A DNA stretch of 64,000 bases from Nematostella vectensis (GCF_932526225.1 NC_064046.1:310001-374000); one strand, 5' to 3'; shown: positions 11,007 to 32,338, counted from the stretch's first letter. Notes: generated by a model not told the origin, from the sequence alone. Translations and numbers: made by a program.

Positions 11007-12965
11007 CATCTACATCTACATTTATTTAGTCGGTAAAAAATCTTGCGATATCACACCAACCTTAAATAAAAGTATTTACATATAAATAAATAAATAAGGA
11101 GATAAGTAAATAAAAATATATACATATATACATGGATAGGTACTAAGTATATATAGAATATATAAAATATTAAATAATGTAAAGAAAATTCAATAATACA
11201 ATTCAATAATATATAGAAATAAAATTATAAAATTGAAATTCAATTCTTATTATTATTAAGATAGATTTCGAGGTCACGCTTAAAATGTTCGATTGAGCCT
11301 AGCTCGACAAGTTCATTAGGTAAAGTGTTCCAATGTCTTATCGTTCGGGGGAAAAAAGAATAAAAATACTTATTCTTTGTAGCTTTTTCTTGATAACATT
11401 TAAAATTATGACTATTTCTAGTTCTGAGATCTTGGTGTGGCCGGAGATACATGTTTGTGTCAATGTCAATTTGGCCTCGACTCAATTTGTAAAGGAGGGT
11501 AAGTCGTGCCATTGTTCTTCTTAACTCCAAGGTAGACCACTGGAGATCACCTAGCATTTTGGTGACACTTGCAGTAGGGATGTAATTTCTAAGGCAGAAT
11601 CGTGCTGCTTTCCTCTGAACTTTCTCGAGGGAGGCGATGTCCTTCTGGAGATGAGGGTCCCAGGCGGCGCTTGCATATTCTAACATAGGACGAACTATTG
11701 CTGTGTAAGCGGTAACTTTTACTCTTTGGGGGCAGTTCCAGAAGTTCCTTTTTATCATGCCCATGACTTTACTTGCTTTTCCTGAAGTTGATTTAACATG
11801 TTTTGACCACTTTAAGTCATCATTTAGGATGACACCTAGATACGTAATAGATTGGACCTGCTCTAAGTGTACCCCGCAGAAAACATATGACCTCTGTGGT
11901 GGGATCTTCTTATTGGATATGCAGATGGTCTTACACTTGGAAGGATTAAATACCATTTGCCATTTGCTTTGCCACATTTCTAATCTCTTTAAATCTTCCT
12001 GAAGCTGGTCACCATCTTCTTCGTTTACAATCACACCGTATAACAGGGCGTCGTCAGCGAAGAGTCTTATTGAAGACTTCAAATTGTCAGGCAGATCGTT
12101 CACATACAATAAGAATAACAAGGGTCCTAACACTGTCCCCTGAGGGACCCCGGATGTTACTAGTGAGGGGCAGGATCGTTTACCATCGCAGACAACAGTC
12201 TGGGTACGGTTCCTAAGGAACGACATAAACCAATACAGCAAGGGACCATGAATGCCATAGTATTGTAATTTCTTGATAAGACGCTCGTGGGGAACTTTAT
12301 CAAATGCTTTGCTAAAATCTAGCACTGCCGCATGGATAGACTTATTTTCTTGAATGGCCTTGGCCATGTCATGGATTGTCAGAATTAGCTGGGTTACTGT
12401 TGATCGTTTAGCTCTAAAGCCATGCTGTACATCAGTGAGAATTCGCTTATACCATCGATGACTTTGACACCTCTAATAATATCCTTATTATTTGATAACA
12501 CTAGATCCAAGATGTTTTGTGTGTTTCCATTCCTTCTAGTTGGTTCTTTGACAAACTGGTTAAGATCGTGGTCATCAGTAATGTCTAGGAGCCTCTTGGA
12601 TGCTGAGGTTAATTTATCTGGATTTTCTGGGTTCACCCAGTCAATATCTGGGGCATTGAAATCTCCGGCCAGAATCACATTGTTCTTATGCAAAGTAGTT
12701 CCCATTTTCAACAGTGATGAATTTAGCTCGTCGAGACTTTCAATGTCAGATTTATTTGGTCGATAGTAGGACCCAAAATAAATGGATTTCGCACTTCTTG
12801 TTCCGGTTAATTGACATTGAGACCAAATAATCTCGCAATCAGAATCCCAATCAGGGCGATGAGTAATTATTAAGTCATTCTTTACTGCCTGGAAAACTCC
12901 ACCGCCGCGATTGTTGTCTCTGTCTTTCCTCAGGATCTTATAATTCTCGGGAAAAATAGATAGGG
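11007..12965 (-). mobile_element. Defective non-LTR retrotransposon (CR1/L2-like clade), minus strand
   Basis: It contains an endonuclease-like part (12394 to about 12960, with the GDFNAPDIDW motif) directly joined to an RT part (from about 12425 down to 11240). The palm N-terminal region between them is missing, so there is an internal deletion. The 3' end at 11007-11025 is a (TGTAGA)n microsatellite tail, typical of CR1-like elements. The 5' end is truncated and its frame is broken. Insertion lies between the HEATR3 and GPT promoters. Confidence 0.85.
11240..12367 (-). pseudogene. Reverse transcriptase remnant of the LINE (open for 375 codons)
   Basis: Translation shows RT blocks in order: LDFSKAFDKVPH, SGVPQGTVLGPLLF and the catalytic LFADDALLY, then a thumb-like region and the C-terminal domain with FFPRTIRHWNTLP. 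The reading continues upstream through HGFRAKRSTVTQLIL to about 12425. The RT domain itself is intact, implying recent activity, but the element cannot be autonomous because of the upstream deletion. Confidence 0.85.
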
Positions 12966-13027
12966 ATAGAGATAATCATGTGATCTTCAATCTTGCATAT
13001 CTTTTAACTTCGTCACTTATTGTTTTC

Positions 13028-13103
13028 TAGCCTGTGTGCAGCCGGAAATAGTTCCATTATTATTACGGTAATAATGGAACTATTTCCGGCTGCACGCAGG
13101 CTA
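13028..13103. repeat. Near-perfect 35-bp inverted repeat (hairpin)
   Basis: Arms 13028-13062 and 13069-13103 differ by one base and enclose the 6-nt loop TTACGG. It lies between the LINE and the GPT promoter and could be a tiny foldback transposon. Confidence 0.9.
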
Positions 13104-13423
13104 ATTGTTTTCCCGAAATTCAAAAATAGTGTTAGAGCAAAAATGACTTTAGTTGTTTGTTAACTTTTTTTAATGAACCTTTGGCACTGTGTCAACAAGT
13201 CAAAGGGCTTTTAAGTTAAATATTGAAAAATTCGTTACGGATCAATAGTCAAATAAAAAGAAGAAAATATATCCAAATTATATCGAGATTTCGCTTGTGC
13301 GCGCGGCGCAGTGTCCCTACCCCTCCCAGGAAAGGCTCGTTTTGTGACAGTGCAAGTGTGACCAAGCCGATCTCCCAGTCAGAGCCGAAATCATCCCATG
13401 GCCTCAAAAAAGCGGCGCACAGG

Positions 13424-13431
13424 TATATAAA
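13424..13431 (+). promoter_or_regulatory. TATA-like box upstream of GPT
   Basis: The octamer TATATAAA lies 77 bp upstream of the GPT start codon. A start of transcription about 25-30 bp downstream would give a 5' leader of roughly 50 nt. This is judged on motif and spacing alone. Confidence 0.4.
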
Positions 13432-13507
13432 ATAACCGGTTCTCTCTGCATATATAATCACAAATTCTTCCCCAAGCACGTGATACGAAGGCCAACTTGA
13501 CGAAGAC

Positions 13508-22396
<8,889 letters not shown>

Positions 22397-22791
22397 ATGA
22401 TTTTAATGAACTGTTAGATGATCTGGAAACTAAAAAAAAGATGGAACGCCCTTAGAGATTAAACTCTCCTTTGTTAACCCGAGTATGACTGAACTGTCAA
22501 CAAACAAAAAGGAAGCAAATGTCCAACGACCTAATTCTTATCCTTTACCTTTCTGTGAGCCTTATACGTGAAATTGAACGTATGTTGCGAATTCAAGATG
22601 ACCGATCTTCTCTTCGACAAAATGGACTAGACACAAGACTTCTCAACGGAATGTAGAGTGTAGTATACATAGGTATAATCAGAATGGTTTCTTCGAGGTT
22701 TGTTGATATTATTATTGTGTTTGTTTTGTAAGTAGGGAAGAGTGGGTATGAGTGTAATTATCATAAAGATCAGCCTTAAAAAGGAGAGTAT

Positions 22792-22797
22792 AATAAA
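22792..22797 (+). terminator. Poly(A) signal candidate for GPT
   Basis: AATAAA occurs about 0.4 kb after the GPT stop codon and is followed by T/GT-rich sequence, as expected for cleavage and polyadenylation. A second A-rich AATAAA occurs near 23180. Both are upstream of the convergent astacin 3' end. Confidence 0.5.
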
Positions 22798-23333
22798 GGT
22801 TTTGAATGTTTTTATGTGGGCTTCCTGTGGTACTGTCGCCATCCGTTCTGATCATTTGTACCAATCATCGAAAGCAAGTCACTAATAATGGACGGACAGT
22901 TAGAAAAGCGAATAGGGAGGGATGGGAGGTTTCAGTCGTGCATGTTTTTCTTTCCTTGTCTCCAAGACGTGCATGAATTTTTTTTAATCGTTGAAAGAAT
23001 TTTTTCTGTCTGGTTTGGGCTGCATGTATTTATTTTCAGGCTTTTTATCGTGTAGGAATTTGTTTTGTTCCTTACCCTCTCCCCCCTTCACTTTTCTAAT
23101 GGCCCGTACCTAATATTGAGTCTCGATGAAATAAGTTACACCAATTCTTGTCTAAACAATAAGTCACACTTTCTATGAAAAATAAAACAAAAATGATGGA
23201 TGGAATCTGGCGTTTTTTATTTGGGTTTACAAAGCGCAAAAAATGTGATATAGAAAATTATTTTCTGGATGTACTATCATGATGTAGTATAGCTTGTCCA
23301 CGTTTTGAGTGCTGTAGATGACCCGATCAAAAG

Positions 23334-23339
23334 TTTATT
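23334..23339 (-). terminator. Poly(A) signal candidate for the astacin gene
   Basis: TTTATT on the plus strand (AATAAA on minus) lies about 250 bp beyond the astacin stop codon. It leaves roughly 0.5 kb between the convergent 3' ends of astacin and GPT. Confidence 0.45.
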
Positions 23340-23587
23340 GTACATTGGTCTTGACTGGAGTTATCTGAAATAGCAGAAGAGATGTCAGAGCTTAGAATAA
23401 GGGAGGGGAACTCACCCCAGCCAAGGCGAAAAGGTAGAGAGATATGCGCACCCCTTATCAAATTTCCATCAAAACTCTCTTATTGATATGAATAGGCCTT
23501 ATCTTTCAGCATACCTATCTAATTTGGCCTGGTTAGGCTTAATCGTTCAACATACCTCTCTTTTTCGGTCTTGTTAGGCTTTATCTT

Positions 23588-26500
23588 TCAGCACATTCTA
23601 CAGCTCTTGGGACAGTAGCGCTTCATGTAAGGGTAATATCGTTGTCCATACCGGCAGTAGCCCGCCCGAGCCCATTGGGCACATAAGGAGCGACTGTCTT
23701 TGCATGATGGGACTGTACAGGGATAAAACGACTTGCCGTTAGAACTCTAACAATGTTCATCGCCAGTTCATCACTTTCCTAATCTTAATCATCGTTATCA
23801 TCAATACTGATGGTCTTCATAAAAATACCACTACAATCACAATCCAATAACATCACTCATCCAGTATCAGTCCTCCACACCATCACCGTCTACATCATCA
23901 TAGTCATCATCATGGTCATCATCATCATAGTCATCATCATCATAGTCATCACCATCATCATCATCATAGTCATCATCATCATCATATTCATCATCATCAT
24001 ATTCATCACCATCATAGTCATCTTCGTCATAGTCATCATCATCATAGTCATCACCATCATAGTCATCATCAGTCATCATCACCATCATAGTCATCATCAG
24101 TCATCATCACCATCATAGTCGTCATAGTCATCTTAATCATAGTCATCATCATATTCATCATCATCATAGTCATCATCGTCATAGTCATCACCATCATAGT
24201 CATCATCATCATAGTCATTATCATTATCACCATCACAATGTATCACCATTATCTAATCATCATCATCATTGTTATCACCATCATTATTATCACCGGGTAC
24301 TTACCCGGTCCGCAAAGACCGCACGTCTTCTTGCAGTAAGCCTTCATGACATCTCTATAACTATGGCTTGTACAAAGATGTCTCCACATACCACAGTTCC
24401 TGTTCTTATCGACACAGACGATTGTCGGGGCTGACACAGGAATGACAAAGATTAATCAATATTCCATCGACATGTAACAGGCCTGTAATTTTACCGAGAC
24501 AAAGCTAGTCGCAGAATGATAAATCCAACAAATGCACGTGTTTTATCTCATACTTTTCCCAATTGTGAAACAATAAACATCAAAATTTTACCGAGGCGAG
24601 GGCCTCACTTGCCTCATCCTGGCTACGGCCCTGTGTAATCGATAGACGATCGAAGGAAGAGTCGAAAAATACACGTCAGATAATAACATTCAATTGGTTG
24701 ACTCCATTACCACCCACCCTGTCGCATATATCAACAATCTTCTCTGTCCATATGAGTCTTAATAAGCGGAGATTTCCACAAACAGACTGACTTAGCTTTG
24801 TACCACCCCCCTTTCACAAATATCAAGTACCTTCAGTCACCGAGGGGTCTCCGTGTTTATAATACCCCCCCCCCTGTCACACATTTATTTTCCTCTCTAT
24901 TCACACTTGAATACCTTTCGTCGCCGGGGGTCTCTGTGTGGATACTACCCCCCTGTCACACATTTATTTTCCTCTCTATTCACACTTGAATACCTTTCGT
25001 CGCCGGGGGTCTCCGTGTGGATACTACCCCCCCCTGTCACACATTTATTTTCCTCTCTATTCACACTTGAATGCCTTTCGTCGCCGGGGGTCTCCGTGTG
25101 GATACTACCCCCCCTGCCACACATTTATTTCCCTCTCTATTCACACTAGAATACCTTTCGTCGCCGGGGGTCTCCGTGTGGATACTACCCCCCTCCTGTC
25201 AGACATTTATTTTCCTGTCTATTCACACTTGAATACCTTTCGTCGCCGGGGGTCTCTGTGTGGATACTAACCCCCCCCCCCTGTCACACATTTATTCCCC
25301 TCTCTATTCACACTAGAATACCTTTCGTCGCCGGGGGTCTCCGTGTGGATACTACCCCCCCCGTCACACATTTATTTCCCTCTCTATTCACATTAGAATA
25401 CCTTTCGTCGCCGGGGGTCTCCGTGTGGATACTACCCCCCCTGTCACACATTTATTTCCCTCTCTATTCACACTTGAATACCTTTCGTCGCCGGGGGTCT
25501 CCGTGTGGATACTACCCCCCCTGTCGCACATTTATTTTCCTCTCTATTCACACTTGAATACCTTTCGTCGCCGGGGGTCTCTGTGTGGATACTACCCCCC
25601 CTGTCACACATTTATTTCCCTCTCTATTCACACTTGAATACCTTTCGTCGCCGGGGGTCTCCGTGTGGATACTACCCCCCCTGTCGCACATTTATTTTCC
25701 TCTCTATTCACACTTGAATACCTTTCGTCGCCGGGGGTCTCTGTGTGGATACTACCCCCCTGTCACACATTTATTTTCCTCTCTATTCACACTAGAATAC
25801 CTTTCGTCGCCGGGGGTTTCTGTGTGGATACTACCCCCCCCTGTCACACATTTATTTCCCTCTCTATTCACACTTGAATACCTTTCGTCGCCGGGGGTCT
25901 CAGTGTGGATACTACCCCCCGTCACACATTTATTTCTCTCTCTATTCACACTTGAATACCTTTCGTCGCCGGGGGTCTCCGTGTGGATACTACCCCCCCC
26001 CCCCCCTGTCACACATTTATCTCCCTCTCTATTCACACTTGAATACCTTTCGTCGCCGGGGGTCTCCGTGTGGATACTACCCCCCGTCACACATTTATTT
26101 CTCTCTCTATTCACACTTGAATACCTTTCGTCGCCGGGGGTCTCCGTGTGGATACTACCCCCCCCCCCCCCCCCCTGTCACACATTTATTTTCCTCTCTA
26201 TTCACACTTGAATACCTTTCGTCGCCGGGGGTCTCCGTGTGGATACTACCCCCCCCCCCTGTCACACATTTATTTTCCTCTCTATTCACACTAGAATACC
26301 TTTCGTCGCCGGGGGTCTCCGTGTGGATACTACCCCCCCCCTGTCACACATTTATTTTCCTCTCTATTCACACTAGAATACCTTTCGTCGCCGGGAGTCT
26401 CCGTGTGGATACTACCCCCCCCCCCCCTGTCACACATTTATTTCCCTCTCTATTCACACTAGAATACCTTTCGTCGCCGGGGGTCTCCGTGTGGATACTA

Positions 26501-29500
26501 ACCCCCCCCCCCCTGTCACACATTTATTTCCCTCTCTATTCACATTAGAATACCTTTCGTCGCCGGGGGTCTCCGTGTGGATACTACCCCCCCTGTCACA
26601 CATTTATTTCCCTCTCTATTCACACTAGAATACCTTTCGTCGCCGGGGGTCTCCGTGTGGATACTACCCCCCCTGTCACACATTTATTTCCCTCTCTATT
26701 CACACTTGAATACCTTTCGTCGCCGGGGGTCTCCGTGTGGATACTACCCCCCCTGTCACACATTTATTTTCCTCTCTATTCGCACTAGATTACCTTTCGT
26801 CGCCGGGGGTCTCTGTGTGGATACTACCCCCCCCCCCCCTGTCACACATTTATTTCCCTCTCTATTCACACTTGAATACCTTTCGTCGCCGGGGGTCTCT
26901 GTGTAGGTCTCTGTGTAGGTATCTGTGTACACTTGTACAGCGCATTGATCTGCTGAATGTCGATGGCACTGAAGGAGTCTCTCTGACCAATATTGGCGCC
27001 ATTACGTGCGATGATGGTGGGCTGGCGGTTCTTGGTGAACGCGTATTTGGGATAGTGCATAATTGACTTGAGGTCGTAAGCATACCCAAGCGTATCAGCC
27101 TCGCCTCGTTTGTACTTACGGAAGTTGTACTCCATCCCTTAAAAAAAATCATGATTCCATCATCGGAATACACATTCACGCTCATTGACAAGGAGACGTC
27201 ACGTATCAATACGTCCGTATTAAAACGCCATACACGCACACACTTCACGCACGTATAATATTCACGTGAATGACTATTGCGTGACTGTGTGTTGTGTGAC
27301 ATACATGTCTTCATGTTGTCCCAGTTGTTTGTGATGTATCTGTCACGGTCTTGGCGTGACTGTGTGTTACGTGACTGTGTGTTGTGTGACATACCTGACT
27401 TGATGTTGCCCCAGTAGATTGTGATTTATCTGTCACGGTCAAGGCGTGACTGTGTGTTGTGTGACATACCTGTCTTCATGTTGTCCCAGTTGTTTGTGAT
27501 GTATCTGTCACGGTCTTGGCGTGACTGTGTGTTACGTGACTGTGTGTTGTGTGACATACCTGGCTTTATGTTGTCCCAGTAGATTGTGATGTAACTGTCA
27601 CGGTCTAGGCGTGACTGCTCGTGAAAGAAGCCAATGGCGTGCATCATTTCGTGTATAGCTGTACCGCGGTGCTCGCATCCTGTCCCGAGGGAGAGCTTCT
27701 GCAGTCCGCCACTACGACCGATAGATGAGAAACAACTAGAAAACAAACAAAAAACTTCAATCTTTGACCACAGCTAATGATGGTAGTACAAGTCGCCAAA
27801 CCCAGGCAGAAAACAGTGGACCGGTGAAAGCCACTAGCCTTGTGTCAATTCCTACCCTACCGCTACCCAGAAAAAAGGCAAGGCTGCATATCGATAATCT
27901 CCGCACCAGAATATTTATTCCAGGACATTCATCACATAGAGATTTTCCAGTGCATCTTTTAAAGTCTTAAAGAGCCGTAGTAAGCCACACCTTTGTTGTT
28001 GTTTTCATTCATCATCGGAATACAGATGATATATTGAGTTGTCAGGCCCGTAGCCAGGGGGGGTTCCAGGGGTTCGGAAGAACCACCCCACTCGACTGGA
28101 AGGTCCGCTCAAATGAAGGAAAATATAGTACCACTGCAAGCTAGGGCGAGCTACCTAAGGGAAAATAATCCGCTAAATGGGTAAACGAGCCTCCCCGCTC
28201 AAAATCCTGGCTACGGGCCTGGATTTCAAAACCTAATAAAAGTCCTTTACTCCATTTGCAAAATTAAATTGAAAATATCGCAATGTCTTTTAAAAAACAA
28301 GATAAAGATGAGCCGATGGAAATGGATGATTTCTCACACTTGGTACTTTACTAGGTGGCAAAATGGCTGACAGTGACACTTGGTATTGCTTGATCTCCGG
28401 GTGAAAGAGGCAAGACGTTAAATATCTAATCTCATCCACTTACCCGCCTTCGCTGACGATGTAGATATAGTCTCGCTCGCCTCTACGAGGAACAAAGCGG
28501 ACACAGGTCTTGGCTTCGTATTCTTTAATGGCGGCCAGAAATACACTTCTCACTTCGGAACCTGGAAAAGATAGATGTGCAGGTTCAAGACTATGACAAA
28601 CCCATTGACATCCCATCACAAAACCTTGCTCTCGACTCTCGAATGCCGTATTCACTCGTATAAACGCCCCGGGGCTTATTAAATTTTTCGACTTTCAGAC
28701 GGGGCGCTTATTCAGGGAAGGCGCTTATTTAAAAGAGAAAATTTGGCACAAAAATTTGCCCTATATCATTATTACAACTTGAAGTAGCTTTTCTCAATAA
28801 ACTTTATTAAATTTTTGTCTCTTTCTTGTCTAGAGTCTATAAGCTCCTGCTTGACTTAGAACTACATGTATGATTACATAAAACCTAGGGAGGGGAAGAG
28901 GGCGCTTATTCATCGGGGGAGCCGCTTATTCAAGTAAAAATGGCAATTCCTCACCAGAGTCGAACAAGTAGAATACTCATACCTGTCAACTCTCCCGCAT
29001 TAGTCTCAAGACCCCTTCTCCCGCTTTCCCGCGTTGAGCACAAAATCTCCCGCTTTTAGCGATTTTTATCGCTCCCGAAAAATTATTCTATAGAAAATCG
29101 TCATTTTGCCTATTTTCTATTAAAATATTTGAAACAATAATTCCCTTGCGTAGCGCCCCCTCGGGGACCCAGGGCGTACTGAGAGTATTAAACGCCAGAC
29201 AAGCGCCGCGGCGCGCTCGTCCGCCTCTGGCTCGAGCTAGTTACGCTCAGCGCTCGTTTCGGCACAGTATGTATAAGGATGTATAAGGCAAACGTCTGCA
29301 AGGTTAAACCCACCCCTCCCCCAAAAAAATTCTCAAGCCTTGAGCTTTTCGGAGGTTGACAAGTATGAATACTAGCCTTCTCCGCAGGCAACTCATAAAG
29401 AAAAGGAGGGAAAGAACGGGTTACCTGTGGCGAAATGGCTGTGAAGGGAGACTAAGAAGAAGTAGAGAGTAAATGGGGCGCTTCCGGTTTGTCACTTCCG

Positions 29501-32260
29501 TTTTTTTGCCACAGGAAACCTATTTTTTTCTCTTTCTGCTCTTTGAGATGCCTGCGGAGGAGGCTAGTGAATACTGAACTCTTTTATTTGTAATTTCTCA
29601 ATAGACGCACGTGGTCTCTTTTTTCTTTTTTCTTCTTTTTTTCTCCCCCTCCCCCCTCCTAGTCACTCCTTCTAGCATCGTCATTCGAACTCACCCTCCC
29701 CTCTCTCCCTTTTACACAAAATGCAATGGTCTATACGCAGTGGCGTTTTTCCTCTGATCAACCCTTCGAAATCTGGTTCAACCTGTTGATCAATGTCCCC
29801 CCCCCCCCATCTTAGGTACTTACTGACTGAGCCGAAGACATAGGGTACCCGCGCGTTGAGCCAGTGTCTCGCGGGGCTGCTCATGGCATCTCTTCCCATT
29901 CCAAGAATAGCCTTAGTGCTGCGATCAAGGTAGATATCACCCTCAAAAACATCTTTTCTGTTAACTAGAAAGGAAAAAAAAACGATATTTGCCTTAGTTC
30001 AAAAGACGTCGATGATCACGTGAAGTCTTTATACTTTCTTTGCCTATCAGACTCCCAGACGGTCATGTTATAGAACATCCCTTCCCTCACCCCCTGGGGG
30101 TTATTTTCTTCTGGTTCTCACTGTCGTAATTAGAAATTCTCCCCCACGGTCTTGTTCGTAGAGCGCCCCCCTTCCCTCCCCTCTGGATGTCACTATCGCT
30201 TGGTACTCACTGTTTTCCTCAGATGGATATTCCCCTTGGTCGACGTTATCTGCAAGGGATTGTAGGAAGATTTTGCTTCATATATGGACTTGCGCTAAGA
30301 GATCACGTGACCTTTCTGGGTTGCAAATTCAAAACAAAATAATCATCCAAAAAATTAGAAATGACTGCGCCCGTAACGCTAGAGAAGGACGAAAAAACTA
30401 AAATATTTGAATGAAACTAAACTCTTTTCAGAAGAAAAGAATTCTGGCTTTTCGTAAGCGCTGAATAAGTTGCTTTTTGCTGCTGTTATTTTGCCGCTTA
30501 AAGAATGAGCGCGCGCTAGTTTGCCTCCCAAACAGTCACGTTATCTCCTAGCGCATGTCCGCTATTGTACCCACTACCCAGTCCACAGTACGCGTAATGT
30601 CATGCACCACTCCCATCGTGCACCACTCTCGTCATGCACCACTCCCGTCATGCACCACTCCCATCGTGCACCACTCCCGTCATGCACCACTCCCGTCATG
30701 TACCACTCCCGTCATGCACCACTTCCGTCATGCACCACTCCCGTCATGCACCACTCCCGTCATGCACCACTCCCGTCATTCACCACTCCCGTCATGCACC
30801 ACTCTCGTCATGCACCACTCCCGTCATGCACCACTCCCGTCATGCACCACTCCCGTCATGCACCACTCTCGTCATGCACCACTCTCGTCATGCACAACTC
30901 CCGTCATGCACCACTCTATCATGCAACACTCTCGTCATGCATCACTCCCGTCATGCACCACTGCCATCATGCACCACTCCCGTCATGAACCACTCCCATC
31001 ATCTACAACTCCCGTTATGCACCACTACCGTCATACACCACTCCCGTCATGCATCGGCTCCCGCATTTCGTTATCCTAGCAAAGTTATCCTAATGAAGAA
31101 GCATCCATTCCCATTGGTTGATTTTGGGAAGGTGCTGCGATGCATTCAATTGAATTAGGTAAAAAGGGGTGATATTTTTATTTTTAAGGATGGTGGTTGA
31201 TTTGAGATTTCTTTTCATATTTCGTTTTTAAATATCGTTTTCAACAGTAACAAATGCAACACGGTTACCTGTTGATGGTGACTGGCTTTAAAGAGGAGTC
31301 CCCTACTCCGTTTTTCCCTTCACCCGAGAGGAAGAACATACCAGATGCATACGCAAATTGCATTTCCTGTTACGCTAACGTACAACGTGACCTTGCATAG
31401 GCTCGGAAGTCCGTCTCATCATCAAATCATTAATACAACATCATATTACCTTATTATCATTTCCGTTTTCTACTCGAAAGTATGAAAGTATACGTTCCTA
31501 ATCTCATAAACAAATGACTAATTAAGAGTGTTTTATTTCTGTTATTGTTGTGTTTTTTTTTTTACAAGCCAGCATATTCTAAGCTTTTTATCTTGTTCCC
31601 TCCGACCTTTTAGACTTTAATCAAAGCTGATTTTGGGGGGTCGGATCCGATTGGTTGACATCTGTGATAAGGCCCGTTTTTTTTTTACACGGCCCATCTC
31701 GTCGCCGTTAGACGTCGCCGTCGCAGTTAGAACAAATAATCATTTAACGAAAAAAATGTATAGTTATTCTCTCAATAACAAAGTCGGATTTTAGTAAAAC
31801 TTCGTGTATAGGTTTGGAAATCGCGGGCAAACGATTAGAACGCCCCCTTTGAGTGTTGAGTCCAAGACAGACGCGCGAGGGCCTCAAATCTCTTGGTTGT
31901 ATGTAATGCTGTAACTCGAAAACAATACGAAGCTGCCTTTAGATTAATTCTGATAATTCTATTTTATTCTATTTATATTTTTATCCCAACGCTGTTCGAG
32001 TGATGAATGAGTATGGGTATAATTTGCACTAGAACCCAATACAAAAATATCACTTTAAGGAAAATCTAATTATCAAATACGCATCACCTACCATTCTTGA
32101 TCTCTCTAGCGTCTCCAGCAAAGCCTTCTGGAGGCAGATCTGAGTGTGGCAAGTCCAAATCGGTTTCTTCCAGCGTAAGATCATCAAAGATATCACTATG
32201 CGCTGCAAATACTAGCTGAGCCAACAACAGAAATGCCAAAGTTCCAGCTCCTCTTGCCAT
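23588..32260 (-). CDS. Secreted astacin-family zinc metalloprotease with two C-terminal ShKT domains, 8 exons, 383 aa
   Basis: Exons on the minus strand: 32092-32260, 30211-30249, 29824-29964, 28444-28561, 27560-27735, 26880-27137, 24305-24430, 23588-23712. They total 1152 nt including TGA and all phases join. Order: hydrophobic signal peptide (about residues 1-22), propeptide with the FEGD aspartate-switch motif, astacin catalytic domain with the zinc site [12 protein letters not shown] (about 184-195) and Met-turn SIMHY (about 239-243), a short Thr/Pro/Gln-rich linker, then two six-cysteine ShKT domains (about 306-340 and 346-383). This is the arrangement of cnidarian astacins such as Hydra HMP2 and anthozoan nematocyst astacins. 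It may act in matrix remodelling or as a venom component; sequence alone cannot decide. All expected catalytic residues are present. Two exon ends (exons 5 and 6) are amplified in tandem within the following introns. Confidence 0.92.
23880..24290 (+). repeat. (CAT)n/(CATCATAGT)n microsatellite in astacin intron 7
   Basis: A mixed trinucleotide tract between the two ShKT exons. It yields low-complexity Asp/Tyr and Ile/Val frames on the two strands, which are not genes. Confidence 0.9.
24829..26905 (-). repeat. ~80-bp minisatellite (~25 copies) spanning the astacin exon 6 donor
   Basis: Each unit contains, on the minus strand, CCCCCGGCGACGAAAG/GTATTC, the last 16 bases of exon 6 plus its donor, then about 30 bp of intron and a variable G-run (5 to ~17). 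The real border is the right-most copy at 26880. Unit length varies from about 79 to 91 bp through the G-run. Confidence 0.93.
27300..27600 (-). repeat. Tandem repeat (90/75/90 bp) spanning the astacin exon 5 donor
   Basis: Donors GTATGT occur on the minus strand after 27560, 27470, 27395 and 27305. Each is preceded by a diverged copy of the exon 5 tail (TGGGACAACAT...AAG.CAG). All spacings are multiples of three. Confidence 0.88.
28043..28221. mobile_element. MITE, CAGGCCC(A/G)TAGCCAGG family, copy 2 (astacin intron 4)
   Basis: Termini CAGGCCCGTAGCCAGG and CCTGGCTACGGGCCTG are inverse complements. The internal sequence is collinear with 4052-4235, so the two are members of one family. Confidence 0.7.
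28978..29367. mobile_element. 390-bp MITE with CATACCTGTCAAC / GTTGACAAGTATG ends (astacin intron 3)
   Basis: The imperfect inverted ends enclose a segment rich in CTCCCGC motifs and a GC-rich stretch. No coding potential. The flanking block 28650-28942, with several GGGCGCTTATTCA-like motifs on both sides, is likely another repeat element. Confidence 0.5.
30598..31060 (+). repeat. 16-bp minisatellite (~28 copies), astacin intron 1
   Basis: Unit CGTCATGCACCACTCC with point variants. It gives His/Ser/Pro-rich open frames in all plus-strand phases, which are not genes. Confidence 0.92.
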
Positions 32261-32332
32261 GGTTTTAATGATTGACAGTTACGCTTCTCGACTCTCCCGC
32301 GGAAACTAAGACCAACTGAAAATTTGTCCTTT

Positions 32333-32338
32333 TTTATA
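32333..32338 (-). promoter_or_regulatory. TATA box of the astacin gene
   Basis: On the minus strand TATAAA, within CTATAAAAAAGG, lies about 75 bp upstream of the astacin start codon at 32260. Spacing predicts a leader of about 45 nt. A sharp TATA promoter would suit a cell-type-specific secreted protein (inference). Confidence 0.5.

Noticed and set aside
23810-24118. Ile/Val-rich and Asp/Tyr-rich frames
   Set aside because: Translation of a CAT/CATAGT microsatellite on either strand.
24798-26906. Repeats of regular length with spacers, superficially CRISPR-like, and their frames
   Set aside because: Units are contiguous tandem copies with no variable spacers, in a eukaryotic intron; they are amplified exon-intron border sequence.
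30521-31158. His/Pro/Ser-rich frames in three phases
   Set aside because: 16-bp minisatellite in astacin intron 1.
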